Positions 33,388 through 33,812 of a stretch of 33,812 bases of DNA are shown here, in pieces. The stretch is from positions 1-33,812 of the forward strand of contig CAILAY010000092.1 in NCBI GenBank assembly GCA_903832285.1, in the 5' to 3' direction. The DNA comes from an uncultured beta proteobacterium (GTDB lineage: Bacteria > Pseudomonadota > Gammaproteobacteria > Burkholderiales > Burkholderiaceae_C). The notes under the pieces were generated by a model that did not search any database, was not told the origin of the DNA, and saw nothing but the letters and a program-made list of their open reading frames with translations. Each line of letters starts with the position of its first letter. Position 1 is the stretch's first letter. A program made the translations under genes and the position numbers.

Positions 33388-33812
33388 GACGTTTTTATGT
33401 TATTGATTTATAAGGAATATACTAAATATTATGACTTATTTGCTATCTAGCTACCCAGTTAGCTACCCATTTGATTGCGGGTAGAAACAGCAAGAGTTCA
33501 ACGGTACCCCGACAAAGACTCACATTATCCCGCCGCATTCCATCAAGAGTCGCAAACGAAGCCGACGTCTGGGTGTCGTACACCTGTGGAAATGCAAGTT
33601 GAGGGTCTGCTCGCTACAAAATTCATTTCACGCTGGTTTTGGGTACACCAGTCCTCGTCTAGTCTATCGAGGCCACGAACGTCACTGACCGAGGTGGCCG
33701 AATGCGGTAGCCTATGGCCTGATAGCCGCGCGGGTGTCCGTCTCAGATGCGCAGCGGGGCGTGTAGCGAGCATCGATGAAGTCGATGATGCGCACGCGGG
33801 TCTTGTCGGCAT
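33388..33812. other. Gene-poor end region upstream of xth
   Basis: About 425 bp with no convincing gene. The first ~60 bp are AT-rich and may hold the xth promoter (several TATAAT-like strings on the reverse strand), followed by the TAGCTACCCA repeats. From about 33480 composition returns to GC-rich. On the reverse strand one open frame from the right edge (33812 to a TAG at 33714-33712) reads ADKTRVRIIDFIDARYTPRC and so on for 32 codons; it could be the tail of a gene beyond the window but is too short to identify. No tRNA or terminator was recognised. Confidence 0.5.
33448..33469. repeat. Direct repeat TAGCTACCCA x2
   Basis: TAGCTACCCA occurs at 33448-33457 and 33460-33469, period 12. It follows an abrupt AT-rich stretch (about 33395-33447). 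Such short repeats next to a composition change can mark a recombination site, but no integrase is in view. Confidence 0.5.

Noticed and set aside
1..33812. CRISPR arrays, tRNA or rRNA genes, IS transposases, toxin-antitoxin pairs
   Set aside because: No regularly spaced repeats, no tRNA-like cloverleaf, no transposase motifs and no small paired toxin-like genes were seen on either strand.

Overview
The window looks like a chromosomal segment of a betaproteobacterium, most likely Burkholderiales and probably Comamonadaceae. This is inferred from the GC-rich coding style, the glnA - small secreted protein - ntrB - ntrC order, and the overall character of the proteins; no 16S or marker search was possible. 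Genes are dense and nearly all intact. Only the left-edge gene is clearly cut. No tRNA, rRNA, CRISPR array or IS transposase gene was seen.

Region 1 (1-12637) is a beta-glucoside/beta-glucan utilisation locus. In order: the tail of a flavin-dependent halogenase, an exported GH3 beta-glucosidase, a LacI-family regulator, a cytoplasmic GH1 beta-glucosidase, a complete sugar ABC importer (binding protein, two permeases, ATPase; GtsABCD-like), a second full halogenase and an exported GH30 glucanase. Spacing is tight, with several stop/start overlaps, so GH1 to GH30 probably forms one operon. A strong palindrome just upstream of GH1 is a candidate operator for the LacI protein. The inferred logic is that GH30 and GH3 cut beta-glucan outside the cytoplasm, the ABC system imports glucose or short glucosides, and GH1 finishes the job inside. 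What the two halogenases do in a sugar locus is not explained.

Region 2 (12668-16043) holds housekeeping or poorly known genes: RsuA-type pseudouridine synthase, a NodB-fold deacetylase homologue with altered active-site residues, an EI24/CysZ-like membrane protein and a molybdopterin-binding-domain (MoaB/CinA N-terminal type) protein that overlaps it.

Region 3 (16050-21143) is the nitrogen-control block: glnA with an upstream sigma54 promoter and NtrC-like sites, a terminator, a small secreted protein, a short palindromic repeat element (REPIN/MITE-like), then ntrB and ntrC. The regulators encoded here are the ones expected to act on the glnA promoter.

Region 4 (21170-31460) is mixed metabolism and signalling: gamma-glutamyltransferase (reverse strand), an orphan TAXI-type binding protein directly followed by a membrane PAS-GGDEF-EAL protein, an SDR dehydrogenase (reverse strand) with a perfect 16-bp palindrome in its promoter, a TPR protein with a degenerate receiver domain, and a chemoreceptor whose periplasmic domain carries a haem c motif and whose upstream region has an FNR-like box.

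Region 5 (31503-33812) has guaC (GMP reductase) and xth (exonuclease III) on the reverse strand, separated by a clear terminator. Beyond xth lies an AT-rich stretch with short direct repeats and about 425 bp with no recognisable gene, possibly an island boundary.

The most interesting candidates are the halogenase-bracketed beta-glucan locus, the TAXI/GGDEF-EAL pair (organised like the known NspS-MbaA system) and the haem-c chemoreceptor with its FNR-like box.
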